Origin: Bog-473 sp963726005
Lineage (GTDB): Bacteria; Actinomycetota; Acidimicrobiia; Acidimicrobiales; RAAP-2
Reading direction: 5' to 3'
NCBI GenBank assembly: GCA_963726005.1
Contig: CAVSAT010000004.1
Span: forward strand, 620,001 to 684,000
DNA length: 64,000 bases
Shown: piece by piece, positions 35,236 to 44,016 of the stretch
Layout of the letters: every line of letters starts with the position of its first letter
Numbering within the stretch: position 1 is the first letter of the stretch
Notes under the pieces: generated by a model
The model's database searches: none
Seen by the model: only the letters and a program-made list of their open reading frames with translations
What the model was told of the DNA's origin: nothing
Translations under genes and position numbers: made by a program

Positions 35236-37631
35236 AAGACCTCGGCGTCGCCGTTCGTCACGTGACGCCGTTGCCAGCTCTCTGGGCGCAGGCCCAGTCC
35301 AAGGAGTACCAGTAAGACAACGATGGCGATGGTTTCGGGCGGTAGGTGCGTCAATCTGATGACGAATGCACCGAAGACCCCGATTACCAGAGCCCCGATC
35401 ACGCCGCAGATGACGAGGTGCTCCGCGTTGTGTCCCCGCCCAGGACGGCGGCGCAATCTGAGCAGCCACAGCACCGCAACAACCGCGGCCAAGAGGAAGA
35501 CGCCGACGTCGAGACCAGCTCCTCCCACCGGGGGCCCCGCAGGTGCTGGGCGAGAGGAGGGGTGCAGAAGAGCGGTCACGTCGTACACCTGGATCGGACC
35601 GTTGTCATAGATGCGCTTGATGAACGGGTACGAGTTGAATTTGTTGAGCTCCTCCAAGGTGAGACGGGTCGAAGGTTCGCCATCAGCGATGTAGGTTCCG
35701 TAGAGCGGCGGCCCTTGGACGAGGCGGTCGTCCACCACGATGTAGCGGATATCGGCCTTGCGGATGAGGTAGATGTCATAGATGCTGAGCCGGCGGTCGA
35801 AGAAGAGCAGCTCGGGATTGACGAGCCCGCCTTCAGCCGTGGCCGAAACGACGCCACCGATCGCGTTGAGCAAGACGCCATTGTCCTTGTCGGTGGCAAC
35901 GTGAGAGCCCGCGGGCAGGTGGGTGTCGGCCCAATGCGCAAGGGCCAGTGAGGGCGAGCCGTATGACAGTTGATCTGCGCCGACGTGGTAGGGCCCGGGC
36001 AGGAGGCTCACGAGCGGGCCGATGCCGAAGAGCAGGCTGCCCAGGAACATGACGGTCGCCACGCCGAGCGTCGCGACGCGCTCCATCAACCGACGTGACC
36101 TCGAGATCCGCCTCGCCAACCACGCGCCAACGACCAGTGCGACACCGAAGAAGATGAAGGTCGTGGCGCGCTCAGCCACCAGCTTGCTGCCCGACGAAAC
36201 GTTGGCGAGTACCGAGATCGGATAGGCGGCTGCGATGACGGCGGGTAGATAGCGGAGTGCGCCACCGCGGACAGTCCGTTTGAAGATCACGCTGAAGAGC
36301 GAAGGAACGAGGATGATGCACCAACCGATGGCAGACACAAGGATCAAGGCGATTTCCCAATGGGGAGATCCACCCCCCGCCGCGCTCTTGAAGAGTGCTC
36401 GGTTCCCGTGACCGTTGCCCAATGCCTCAGCGAGGTCTGCGGACGCGGCCGCAAAGACCGGACCCAGATACGGGGCGAGAAGGCGCCCGACGAACAAGGT
36501 CCAAGCTCCGCCGACGATAAGTCCAATCCCTGCGGCGATGCCGACGATCCGCGCCTGCATCCTCCTGTTGCTGCGGAGCTCACCACTCGATACCGACGAC
36601 GGTTGGGCCTTCTGTTGATCCTCCAAGACCAATGGTGGCTCTGTTGAATCGCGCGCCGCGGGTGCGGCGAACACCGCGAGCGCAGGTCCCCACCCGGTGA
36701 GCGCGAGGTGACCCCCGGGGCGGGCCATGAGGTACAGCCCGACGGCCCACGCGACGAGGAAACCGACCGTGAGCCAGCCTGTGACGTGATGACTGAGGAC
36801 CACCGCCCCGACGCACCCGATCGCCAGCGCGAAGGATCTCCCGATTCTGGGTCGTGCGGTGTCGATCGTGACGAAGATGAGGTACACCACCGCGACGGCG
36901 AAGGCGAGGGCGATCGTCTCGTAGGCGTATTGGGCATCGAAGCCGTAGAACTGTGGACTCGCCGCGTACACGAGGACGCCGATGCCGCCCGCGCGCGACG
37001 AGTGACACGCACGCTCGATGACGAGGAAGATGGCGAGGATGAGCACAAGACGGACGGCAGCGAGCACGATCAGCTGATCGATCACCAACGGGAGACCGGT
37101 GAGCCATCTTGTGGCCGCGGTGGCGAGTTCGAGCCCCGGATAGTAGGGACTTACCGGCAGGATGGAATTGCTCGGGAACAGGGCATCGCTGTTGAGGAGG
37201 CGCGTGAGGGTTCCCAGGTGTGCCAACTCGTCAAAGCTGTCCAGGAGGAGTGGGTGGAGCATCGCGTACGAGGCGAAGAGCCCGAGACCGAGAACGACTG
37301 AAACCCAGAGTCGTTCTTTTCGTGTGGCATTCGCACCTGTGAGGCGCCATGCGCACGCAGCAAAATCAAGCGCGACGCCAAAAAGGAAGAGCGGGAGCGC
37401 CGGCGAGCCATGCCCGGTTCGAGCCAGCGCATCGGCCGCCCCCTGCATCAGCAGGCCCAGCCCAACCAACACCAGCACAACACCGAGGCGCGATCGGTCC
37501 CCTGGAGACGTCACGGGCGGGGTCGCACTCTTCGGCGCCGGGGGCACGCGAAGGATGTCGGGTACGTCGAGGGGGGGATCGACAACCGCCACGCCGTACC
37601 CGTGGAGACTAGGGCGAATTCGCTGTGACAT
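34956..37631 (-). CDS. Large polytopic membrane protein (GT-C/O-antigen-ligase-like), 3' end replaced by helicase fragment
   Basis: From ATG 37631 the protein has about ten to twelve hydrophobic segments (for example LGVVLVLVGLGLLMQG, LVLILAIFLVIERA, AFAVAVVYLIFVTI, GIGLIVGGAWTLFVG), then a large outer domain (residues about 560-730, IRYIVVDDRLVQGPPLYG, NSYPFIKRIYDNGPIQVYD), then three closing spans ending LRPESWQRR. This architecture is like GT-C glycosyltransferases and related surface-glycan membrane proteins; an early DSFDELAHLGTL segment could hold the acidic catalytic pair. After about 35235 the frame runs into the UvrD fragment and stops at 34956, so the natural C-terminus is lost or displaced. 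Confidence 0.65.
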   Translation of the reverse strand: MSQRIRPSLHGYGVAVVDPPLDVPDILRVPPAPKSATPPVTSPGDRSRLGVVLVLVGLGLLMQGAADALARTGHGSPALPLFLFGVALDFAACAWRLTGANATRKERLWVSVVLGLGLFASYAMLHPLLLDSFDELAHLGTLTRLLNSDALFPSNSILPVSPYYPGLELATAATRWLTGLPLVIDQLIVLAAVRLVLILAIFLVIERACHSSRAGGIGVLVYAASPQFYGFDAQYAYETIALAFAVAVVYLIFVTIDTARPRIGRSFALAIGCVGAVVLSHHVTGWLTVGFLVAWAVGLYLMARPGGHLALTGWGPALAVFAAPAARDSTEPPLVLEDQQKAQPSSVSSGELRSNRRMQARIVGIAAGIGLIVGGAWTLFVGRLLAPYLGPVFAAASADLAEALGNGHGNRALFKSAAGGGSPHWEIALILVSAIGWCIILVPSLFSVIFKRTVRGGALRYLPAVIAAAYPISVLANVSSGSKLVAERATTFIFFGVALVVGAWLARRISRSRRLMERVATLGVATVMFLGSLLFGIGPLVSLLPGPYHVGADQLSYGSPSLALAHWADTHLPAGSHVATDKDNGVLLNAIGGVVSATAEGGLVNPELLFFDRRLSIYDIYLIRKADIRYIVVDDRLVQGPPLYGTYIADGEPSTRLTLEELNKFNSYPFIKRIYDNGPIQVYDVTALLHPSSRPAPAGPPVGGAGLDVGVFLLAAVVAVLWLLRLRRRPGRGHNAEHLVICGVIGALVIGVFGAFVIRLTHLPPETIAIVVLLVLLGLGLRPESWQRRHVTNGDAEVLDDLNARSLPMEASMKLSAISYQVAAGPKFYDRREIKDVLAYRAGARRSRGRRFRSAHRQHPKARYRWQVGLPFGLLGPVQQRLLQRSHRPCR

Positions 37632-38174
37632 CAGACTGCCCTGGCACTTTGCCTCTCGTTGTATGAGCCCGTTCCGGGGCCAGCATCCCAGTTCGGGCTC
37701 TTTGAGACGAACCGCCGCGCCTCGGCACCCCAGTGGCAGCCCTAAGTATGACATGGGTGCGGTTGCTTCGACGTCGCGGTCCGGTGGCAGCGGCCTGACC
37801 GCCGTGGCTGGGTCTCAGCCTCTCGGGATGCCACCTTCCGGCGGAGACCTCGCAATGGGATCGAAGGTCTCTGGGTGGCAATTGGCCAAAGCCTCGGGTG
37901 TGAGGTTTTGGGGTGCCCGGGGTTTGGTCTCCGTTTCCCAGGGTGGACCCAGCTAAACCAGAGCAGGGCGCGGCGAGGTCGGGCCTGCTCCATGCTCCCG
38001 GACAGATTCGGTCGCGGACGCGTGTGGGCATTGTTGAAAATGGACAAATTGCCAGGGTTAGGATCTGCCAGTGAAGCGCCGGAATCACGCATGGCGACGA
38101 CGCCTCCGGTCGGTGAGCGGACACGGGCTCGGCTCTGACGCACTCAGTCGCAGCCCAGAGACGGTACGTGCACG
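37632..38174. other. Intergenic region of 543 bp between divergent membrane protein and flippase genes
   Basis: Open frames here have no recognisable domains. It must hold the promoters for the minus-strand membrane protein and the plus-strand flippase. An AT-richer patch at 38030-38065 (TTGAAA then TTAGGAT, 19-base spacing) is the best promoter-like stretch for the flippase but is a poor match. Confidence 0.4.
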
Positions 38175-39494
38175 ATGAATTTGTTCGGCGGTGGAGAGAC
38201 GAGACAGGTAGGCGAGCTACGGCGCCTCTTCACGACCTTCGCGTACCTCGTTGCAAAGCAAGGAGCGGTCGCAGTGATCGGTCTCGCCTACTGGGCGGTC
38301 GTCACGCACCTCTTCGCGGCCCGCGACATCGGTCTCGCGGCGGCCGCTGCGTCGACGGCGCTGCTGTTGGCGGCGTTCGGCGCCCTTGGGATCCCGCTCC
38401 TCGTCCTGGCCGAGATCGAGCCGCTCGACGTTCCGGAGCAGCGCGTGTTCTTCTCGACCGGAAATGCAATCGCCGCATTCGTGGTCCTCATTTTGGCTCT
38501 GGGGACGATGGCGCTGTCGCCCCTCCTCGGGAAGAGTCTGCAGATCATCGGTCACGATCCGGCCACGGCGGGCCTGTTCGTGGTGGGGTCGGTGGCGACC
38601 ATGGTGGGCCTGACCCTCGACGGCGCGGCCGTGGGACTCCACCGCGGTGCGGCGCAGCTCTGGCGAGGCAGTCTGAGTTCCGCACTGAAGCTGGCCGTTG
38701 TGGGTGTCCTGGTCCTGGTCTCGACGCGGACGAGCGCCGGCCTCATCTTCGCCTGGGCGCTGTCGCTGATCATCGCGTTCCTTGTCTGCATGCCAATGCT
38801 GGGGCTGCAGCCGACCCCCCTCGGAGAGGGAGGGCTCAGCCACCGCTTGGGGCTCGTACGTCGGTTCGGCGCCCTCTCGCTCCAGCACCACGTGCTCAGT
38901 CTCTCCATCAGTTCGGTCTCCTTCATCGTTCCGTTGACCGCCACGCTGTTGATCTCGCCGTCGCAAGTTGCCTACTTCTCGGCTGCGTATCTCCTTGCGT
39001 CCACCATGCTGATCATCCCGTACCTGCTCGCACTTTCCCTCTTTGCGGAACGATCGGGAGACCCCGGTCTCCTCCATCGCCACGTCCGGCGCACGCTGCC
39101 CTTTGCACTCGCTCTGATCGGTGCAATCGTGCTCGTCGTCGAGTTAGCGGCGCCGTATGCGTTGCGCATCTTCGGACCTGCCTATGCCGCGAACGGAACG
39201 ACCGCGTTGCGGATCCTCATCCTCGTGGGACCGGCGTACGTCATCAAGGACCATTACGTGTCGATTTGCCGGGCCCAGCATCGGATGGCCCACGGCTCCC
39301 GAATCATGGCCATCGGCACCTCAGTGGAAGTCGCGGGTTCGGCAATTGGCGGGGTCTTGTGGGGTCTCACGGGGATCTGCGTCGGTTGGGCGATCTCGGC
39401 CTCGTGCGAGGCCTTGTTCCTGCTCCCCGCCGTCCTCCGGGTCTACCACCATGCGCCTGCTGTCGAGTCCGACATCGGCAGCGAGCCCGACTGA
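38175..39494 (+). CDS. Polysaccharide flippase, Wzx/MATE-like (copy A)
   Basis: A 439-residue protein with about twelve membrane segments and no large loops: LFTTFAYLVAKQGAVAVIGL at the start, paired spans through AGLFVVGSVATMVGLTLDGA, and IFGPAYAANGTTALRILILV near the end, as in the polysaccharide biosynthesis/MATE-type exporters. Wzx proteins flip lipid-linked glycan repeats outward across the inner membrane. ATG 38175 is the only start before the first span. A second gene at 58817 encodes a protein of identical length and very similar sequence. It is convergent with the GT4 gene at 39508. Confidence 0.85.
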   Translation: MNLFGGGETRQVGELRRLFTTFAYLVAKQGAVAVIGLAYWAVVTHLFAARDIGLAAAAASTALLLAAFGALGIPLLVLAEIEPLDVPEQRVFFSTGNAIAAFVVLILALGTMALSPLLGKSLQIIGHDPATAGLFVVGSVATMVGLTLDGAAVGLHRGAAQLWRGSLSSALKLAVVGVLVLVSTRTSAGLIFAWALSLIIAFLVCMPMLGLQPTPLGEGGLSHRLGLVRRFGALSLQHHVLSLSISSVSFIVPLTATLLISPSQVAYFSAAYLLASTMLIIPYLLALSLFAERSGDPGLLHRHVRRTLPFALALIGAIVLVVELAAPYALRIFGPAYAANGTTALRILILVGPAYVIKDHYVSICRAQHRMAHGSRIMAIGTSVEVAGSAIGGVLWGLTGICVGWAISASCEALFLLPAVLRVYHHAPAVESDIGSEPD

Positions 39495-39507
39495 GCTCAG
39501 CAAGAGC

Positions 39508-40719
39508 TCAATTCGCCGGCGGCAGTCCGGACATCAGGCGTCCGTACAGGCTCTCAACCCGTCCGACCACCGCCGAGGCGGTGAAGGACCGTACCCGCTC
39601 GAGCGCCGCTCGCCCCATTGCCGCACCGGCTTCGCAGTCGTTCACGACGGTCGCGAGAGCAGTGGAAAGGGCCGCGGGGTCGCCGGGCGGCACGAGGAGC
39701 CCGGTCACGCCGTCGTCCACGAGGTCGACGATCCCGCCACTGGCGGCAGCAACGACCGGTCGGCCGACGGCCATTGCCTCGAGAACCACCGTGGGGCAGC
39801 AGTCGGGCACGATGGACGGAACGACGACGACGCACGCCGTCTGCATCAGATCCATGACCGACATGTGATCGAGCAGTCCCCGTAGCTCCACCCGTTCCGG
39901 AAGCTCGAGCGGCGTGTTCTCGACCACTCTTCCGGCGAGCACGAGGTCGGGAGGGCTGTCGAGTCGCGCGTGCGCCTCGAGCAGCACCTCAATGCCCTTG
40001 TCCCGACTCAGGTCTCCGACGAACACGATCGGCCCGCCGGGACGGGGGGAGGCTTCGTCGACGAGAAGGTCGTCTGGGATGAAGTTGGGGATGACGGCAT
40101 AGGGGCTCCTCCCCGGCAATTTCGTGCTCACCGCGACCACCGAGCTGACCGGGACGAACGCGTCCACGTGCCTGGTGCGGGCGCGCCGGCCGTAGGCGTT
40201 GGCCAGCGCGACAGCGGGACCGACCACTGGCCCGTGCCACGACGATGCACAGCGGATGCAGGCAATCGGCGCCGGTCCCGGACAGACCTCGTCACCACGC
40301 ATCAGTCTCTTGGTGGCGCAAACGTGGCTGTAGTCATGCTGGGTCAGCACCACAGGTACACCGGAGCGACGGGCCGGCCCTATGGCCGAGCCGACGCTCC
40401 AGTCGTGAGCGTGCACGATGTCGAACCGGCCGGCGGCGAGCAGCCGCCCGATCGCGTTCCGAAAACCAGGATCCACGATCGGCATTGCATGGGGCCGGGC
40501 CGAGTCGCCGTAGAGCTGGGGAACACGCTGGGCCGTCGTCCGGATGCGGTGTACGGAGACAGACCCGTCGAGAGTCGTGCCTGCCGGGGCATCCGCGGCG
40601 ATCGTGACGACCTCGACCCGGTGACCACGATCCACCAGTGCACGCGCCAGGTTTCGGACGTGCTGCTCCTGCCCGCCGGCAACGGGAGGGTAGAACTGTG
40701 TGACCATCAGCACTCGCAT
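39508..40719 (-). CDS. GT4-type glycosyltransferase with a cysteine cluster (copy A)
   Basis: A 403-residue GT-B enzyme. The N-terminal domain opens MVTQFYPPVAGGQEQHVRNL with a glycine-rich acceptor loop; the C-terminal domain has FVGDLSRDKGIEVLLEAH, and the donor-site motif reads PDCCPTVVLEAMAVGRPVVA (E-x7-E type with one position changed to Asp-Cys). A cluster VCPGPAPIACIRCASSW, together with an upstream SHVCATKRLM, supplies several cysteines that could bind metal; the paralogue at 54554 keeps them. It likely adds a sugar to the growing surface glycan. ATG 40719 starts the first strand. It is on the minus strand inside a plus-strand cluster, as in copy B. Confidence 0.88.
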   Translation of the reverse strand: MRVLMVTQFYPPVAGGQEQHVRNLARALVDRGHRVEVVTIAADAPAGTTLDGSVSVHRIRTTAQRVPQLYGDSARPHAMPIVDPGFRNAIGRLLAAGRFDIVHAHDWSVGSAIGPARRSGVPVVLTQHDYSHVCATKRLMRGDEVCPGPAPIACIRCASSWHGPVVGPAVALANAYGRRARTRHVDAFVPVSSVVAVSTKLPGRSPYAVIPNFIPDDLLVDEASPRPGGPIVFVGDLSRDKGIEVLLEAHARLDSPPDLVLAGRVVENTPLELPERVELRGLLDHMSVMDLMQTACVVVVPSIVPDCCPTVVLEAMAVGRPVVAAASGGIVDLVDDGVTGLLVPPGDPAALSTALATVVNDCEAGAAMGRAALERVRSFTASAVVGRVESLYGRLMSGLPPAN

Positions 40720-40861
40720 GCGAAGCGCAACCTAGATCCCCGCGTACTGCCGCGGCTATTGTCTGACTTCCCCCGGCAAGGGAATCGGCGGTAGTGGCGT
40801 TCCCTGCAGCTGTGTTGTTCGTGCGTTGTGAATTCGACGAGAGGACAGACCGAGTTGGTGC

Positions 40862-41734
40862 TTGACACGTCTCCACAGGTGCAACGAGCAGCGGGACAGA
40901 ATCCGGGATCACGAGCCACTGCTCCGGCGCCGAACGCGGGCATTTGCGAAACGCATGGCCCGCTCCGTCATCCGCGCCCCTCGAGATCAACGCCGGGTGG
41001 TCTTGATATTCGGCTGTCAGCGCTCGGGGACGACCATGCTCCAACAGACCGTTCTCGACCGCTCCTGGCGCGTACTCATCATCGAGGAACACGACCGCCG
41101 CCTGGTTGGCAGCCATCCGCAAACCGACGAAACGGCGTGGCAGGACTACCTCACAGTGCTCCAGCGACTACGCCGAGTTTCGTTCGAGGTGGTGGTGGCG
41201 AAACCTCTCGTCGAGAGCGCCCGGGCCGTTGAGCTCATGACCGCGGCTGACCCGGTGAAGGCGATCTGGATGCTTCGTCACTACGACGGGGTCGCACGTT
41301 CCAGCGTCAATCGATTCGGCACTGAGAATCCATTTCGGGATCTTCAGCCATTCTGCATTGATGACCAACTGGACTGGCGGTCCGCAGGTGCGACCAAGAA
41401 GACCCGTGAGACCGTCGTCGGGCTGTTGAGCGAGGGGCTGTCTCCCCTCGACGCAGCTGCGCTCTTCTGGTGGGCTCGGAACCAGCTCTACTTCGAGCAG
41501 CATCTTGGCCGCGATGAACGCATCCGGATTATCCGATACGAACGAGCCTGCAATTGCCCCGGTGAGGTGGTCGAGGCACTCTCGGCCTACGTCGGGATCG
41601 CCCTGCCCAAGGACTCGATTGCCTCCAAGATGCGCCCGCAGCACGCTGAACGAGAGGCATTGGATCTCCACCCTGAGGTCGATAGGCTCTGTCGTGAGAT
41701 GTGGGACTCCTTCGCAGGACTTCCGGAGATCTAA
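40862..41734 (+). CDS. Sulfotransferase-like protein (copy A, intact)
   Basis: The PAPS-binding P-loop VLIFGCQRSGTTMLQQTV lies near residue 50, followed by VVVAKPLVESARAVEL and IWMLRHYDGVARSSVNRFG, where the RH.D..A..S pattern is the 3'-phosphate-binding region. Total length is about 290. Sulfotransferases move sulfate from PAPS to a hydroxyl or amine; in a glycan cluster the acceptor is probably a sugar. The start is uncertain: TTG 40862 gives an Arg-rich extension, while ATG 40955 begins just before the first strand. Copy B of this gene is a pseudogene (55890-56449), so this is the only working one in the window. Confidence 0.75.
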   Translation: MTRLHRCNEQRDRIRDHEPLLRRRTRAFAKRMARSVIRAPRDQRRVVLIFGCQRSGTTMLQQTVLDRSWRVLIIEEHDRRLVGSHPQTDETAWQDYLTVLQRLRRVSFEVVVAKPLVESARAVELMTAADPVKAIWMLRHYDGVARSSVNRFGTENPFRDLQPFCIDDQLDWRSAGATKKTRETVVGLLSEGLSPLDAAALFWWARNQLYFEQHLGRDERIRIIRYERACNCPGEVVEALSAYVGIALPKDSIASKMRPQHAEREALDLHPEVDRLCREMWDSFAGLPEI

Positions 41735-41753
41735 GGGCGAATGGATCTGCGGC

Positions 41754-42674
41754 ATGGGGCGTAGCGGTTCGATAATTGCCTGCTATCACCGGGTGGCGGA
41801 AGGGACAGAAGACCCATTCCAACTCTGTGTGACTCCCTCGAATTTCGCCGCTCACCTCGACGAGATCGCGCGGCATGGTGAGCCGTCGACGCTGGCCGAA
41901 CTGCCCATGCCGTCGCGACGGCCCCGGGTTGTCGTGACGTTTGACGACGGGTACGTCGACAATCTGACCAACGCGTTGCCGATCGCGGAAGCCAAGGGAA
42001 TTCCCTTGACCGTCTTCGTCACGAGCGGTGCCCTCGCTGACGACTACCCAGGGTTCTGGTGGGATCGTCTCGGTACGCTCCTGCGTTCGCGTCCGTCCGG
42101 GATTCGAGAGATCCGTCTGCCGACGGGTGAAGGAACCGTCCACATCGGCCTCGGTACATCGAGCGCCACTGAGGACCTCCAGGCGGTACGGCGCCACCTG
42201 CTTCCGCTTCCAGTCAGGGAGATACACCGAGTTCTCGATGCCCTCTCGGAGCAATTGGGGTCCTCTGCCGCTTCTCCCGCTGACGCTCGACCGCTGACGA
42301 CGTCCGAGCTCGTCGAGTTGGCGGGCTCCAGCGACGTGACGATCGGCGCCCACACTGTCGAGCATGTGCGCCTCCGCGGGCTTCCAGCACAGGAGCAGGA
42401 GCAGACCATCTCCTCCTCGAAGGGGGAGCTGGAGCGGTTGACCGGTAAGGCGATCTCGCATTTTGCCTACCCCTTTGGGGGAGGGGATAGCTTCGATGAC
42501 CGGTCTGTCGACGCCGTCCGCTCCGCCGGTTTCGAGACGGCATGCACCACCATTCCGGGCAATGCCCGACCCACGGCGGACCCGTATCGCCTCCCTCGCC
42601 GAATGGTCATGAACTGGGGTCGCCTTCGTTTCAGGATGGGCCTGGAGCGGTGGAAACTCGTCACCAATCACTGA
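41754..42674 (+). CDS. Polysaccharide deacetylase (NodB-type, copy A)
   Basis: A 306-residue carbohydrate esterase family 4-like enzyme. Motif 1 is VVTFDDGYVDN (catalytic base Asp and metal Asp), motif 2 is AHTVEHVRL (H-x3-H metal ligands), motif 3 is FAYPFGGGDSFDD. There is no signal peptide, so it may act on cytoplasmic lipid-linked sugar or polysaccharide. An extra region with WWDRLGTLLRSRPSGI lies between motifs 1 and 2, as in XrtA/EPS-associated deacetylases. ATG 41754 follows the sulfotransferase stop by 19 bases. The next GT4 gene starts 27 bases downstream, so the three are one unit. Confidence 0.88.
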   Translation: MGRSGSIIACYHRVAEGTEDPFQLCVTPSNFAAHLDEIARHGEPSTLAELPMPSRRPRVVVTFDDGYVDNLTNALPIAEAKGIPLTVFVTSGALADDYPGFWWDRLGTLLRSRPSGIREIRLPTGEGTVHIGLGTSSATEDLQAVRRHLLPLPVREIHRVLDALSEQLGSSAASPADARPLTTSELVELAGSSDVTIGAHTVEHVRLRGLPAQEQEQTISSSKGELERLTGKAISHFAYPFGGGDSFDDRSVDAVRSAGFETACTTIPGNARPTADPYRLPRRMVMNWGRLRFRMGLERWKLVTNH

Positions 42675-42701
42675 TCTCTGCGTATCTCTTCCCAACGAAC
42701 G

Positions 42702-43811
42702 ATGAGTCCGGTTCGCATCGCCATGGTGAGTTCCCGGTACCCGCCTCAATTGGGTGGCGTCGAGACCCACGTCTACGAGGTCGCACGGAGATTGGCCACG
42801 CGTGGTCTCGACGTCACCGTGCTCACCACCGACCTCACGGGCGAGCTGCCAGCGGTGGAACACGACGGATTCATGACGGTGCGACGGTATGTCGCCCGGC
42901 CCAGGCGGGCTGATCTCTACATCTCGCCGGCTCTCCTCCGGCAGATCAGGGATGGAAGCTACGACCTCGTCCACGTGCAGGGTGTGAACAACTTCTTGCC
43001 TCCCCTGTCTCTCGCCGCCGCGCAACGGTCGGGGGTGCCCACGGTGGCGACTTTCCACACCGGCGGTCACTCCAGCCGCTTGCGGACGATGGTCAGGGGG
43101 ATGCAGTGGCGAGCTCTGCGACCACTGCTCCGCCGGGCCGAGGGTCTGGTTGCGGTGTGCCACTATGAGGTCGAAGTCTTCGCTCGACGGCTCGGAGTCC
43201 AACCCCAGAGGATCCGGCTGATCCGCAATGGGGCGGAGCCCCTGCCGGTCGGCGATTCGCCACCCGAGGTCTCCGGCGCGCCACTGGTGTGTTCGGTCGC
43301 TCGACTCGAGCGGTACAAGGGACATAATCGACTGATCGCGGCAATGCCTGCCCTCCTCGAACGGGCACCAAGCGCACACTTGGCCGTGATCGGTCGCGGC
43401 CGCTATGAGCAGCAGCTCCATCGCCTGGTCGGCCGGCTGGGAGTCGAAGACGCTGTGACGTTCACCTCGTTTGACAGCACCAGGCGAGAGGCACTCGGTG
43501 CACTCGTTCGATCGAGCGACGTGGTCGCCCTGATGAGCGACTACGAGGCAAACCCCGTCGCCGTCATGGAAGCCCTGGCCCTGGGCCGGAAGGTCGTCGT
43601 CGCCGACACGTCAGGTTTGTCGGAGCTGGCATCGGAAGGACTGGCGACCGCCGTTCCGCCGAACGTGTCCCCGCTCGTGCTGGCCGGCGTGCTCGCTGAG
43701 GTCGCCGCACAGCCTGATCCCGTGGCCCCCGACCTGCCGACGTGGGACGGCTGTGCAGACCAGCTCCTCGGGCTCTACGAGGAGATCCTTTCGTCCGCCC
43801 ATGGTGTGTGA
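42702..43811 (+). CDS. GT4-type glycosyltransferase (copy A)
   Basis: A 369-residue GT-B enzyme with N-terminal SSRYPPQLGGVETHVYEVAR, the domain linker LIRNGAEPLPVG, phosphate-loop CSVARLERYKGHNRLIAAMP and the E-x7-E donor motif SDYEANPVAVMEALALG. It probably adds a hexose to the glycan repeat. ATG 42702 is at the expected N-terminus and follows the deacetylase closely. The paralogue at 57403 has nearly the same length and sequence. A near-perfect 16-bp palindrome lies downstream before the next gene. Confidence 0.9.
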   Translation: MSPVRIAMVSSRYPPQLGGVETHVYEVARRLATRGLDVTVLTTDLTGELPAVEHDGFMTVRRYVARPRRADLYISPALLRQIRDGSYDLVHVQGVNNFLPPLSLAAAQRSGVPTVATFHTGGHSSRLRTMVRGMQWRALRPLLRRAEGLVAVCHYEVEVFARRLGVQPQRIRLIRNGAEPLPVGDSPPEVSGAPLVCSVARLERYKGHNRLIAAMPALLERAPSAHLAVIGRGRYEQQLHRLVGRLGVEDAVTFTSFDSTRREALGALVRSSDVVALMSDYEANPVAVMEALALGRKVVVADTSGLSELASEGLATAVPPNVSPLVLAGVLAEVAAQPDPVAPDLPTWDGCADQLLGLYEEILSSAHGV

Positions 43812-43951
43812 GTCAGCTCAGGCGCGGCCGGGTGAGAGGACCCGGGGCGCGTCCGGACCGAGAAATTGTGAGTCTGTTGTTCGGCGACCGGCGCGCGCAC
43901 CGGAAGGGATGCTCGACTCGGTCGTCGATCGAACGTCAGTCCGTGACTTTC

Positions 43952-43967
43952 GACCCTTGGAAGGGTC
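43952..43967. promoter_or_regulatory. Palindrome GACCCTTGGAAGGGTC between GT4 and GT2 genes
   Basis: Perfect 7-base arms with a 2-base centre lie 50 bases before the GT2 start. It may be an operator; the loop is too short for a normal terminator hairpin. Confidence 0.3.
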
Positions 43968-44016
43968 ATTCGCCGTGCCGTAGAGTGTGTCCTGAGCGAG
44001 GCGGTAGCGGGCGTTG

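Larger units (their letters stand above)
39508..43811. repeat. Duplicated glycan cassette core, copy A
   Basis: This four-gene block (GT4 minus, sulfotransferase, deacetylase, GT4) has the same order and strands as 54554-58521. In the stretch around the deacetylase TFDDGY motif 41 of 52 residues are identical, counted by eye. Copy A keeps all four genes intact. Confidence 0.85.

Noticed and set aside
37162..37956. 264-codon plus-strand frame
   Set aside because: It lies antisense to the N-terminal spans of the large membrane protein and has Arg/Ser-rich shadow composition.
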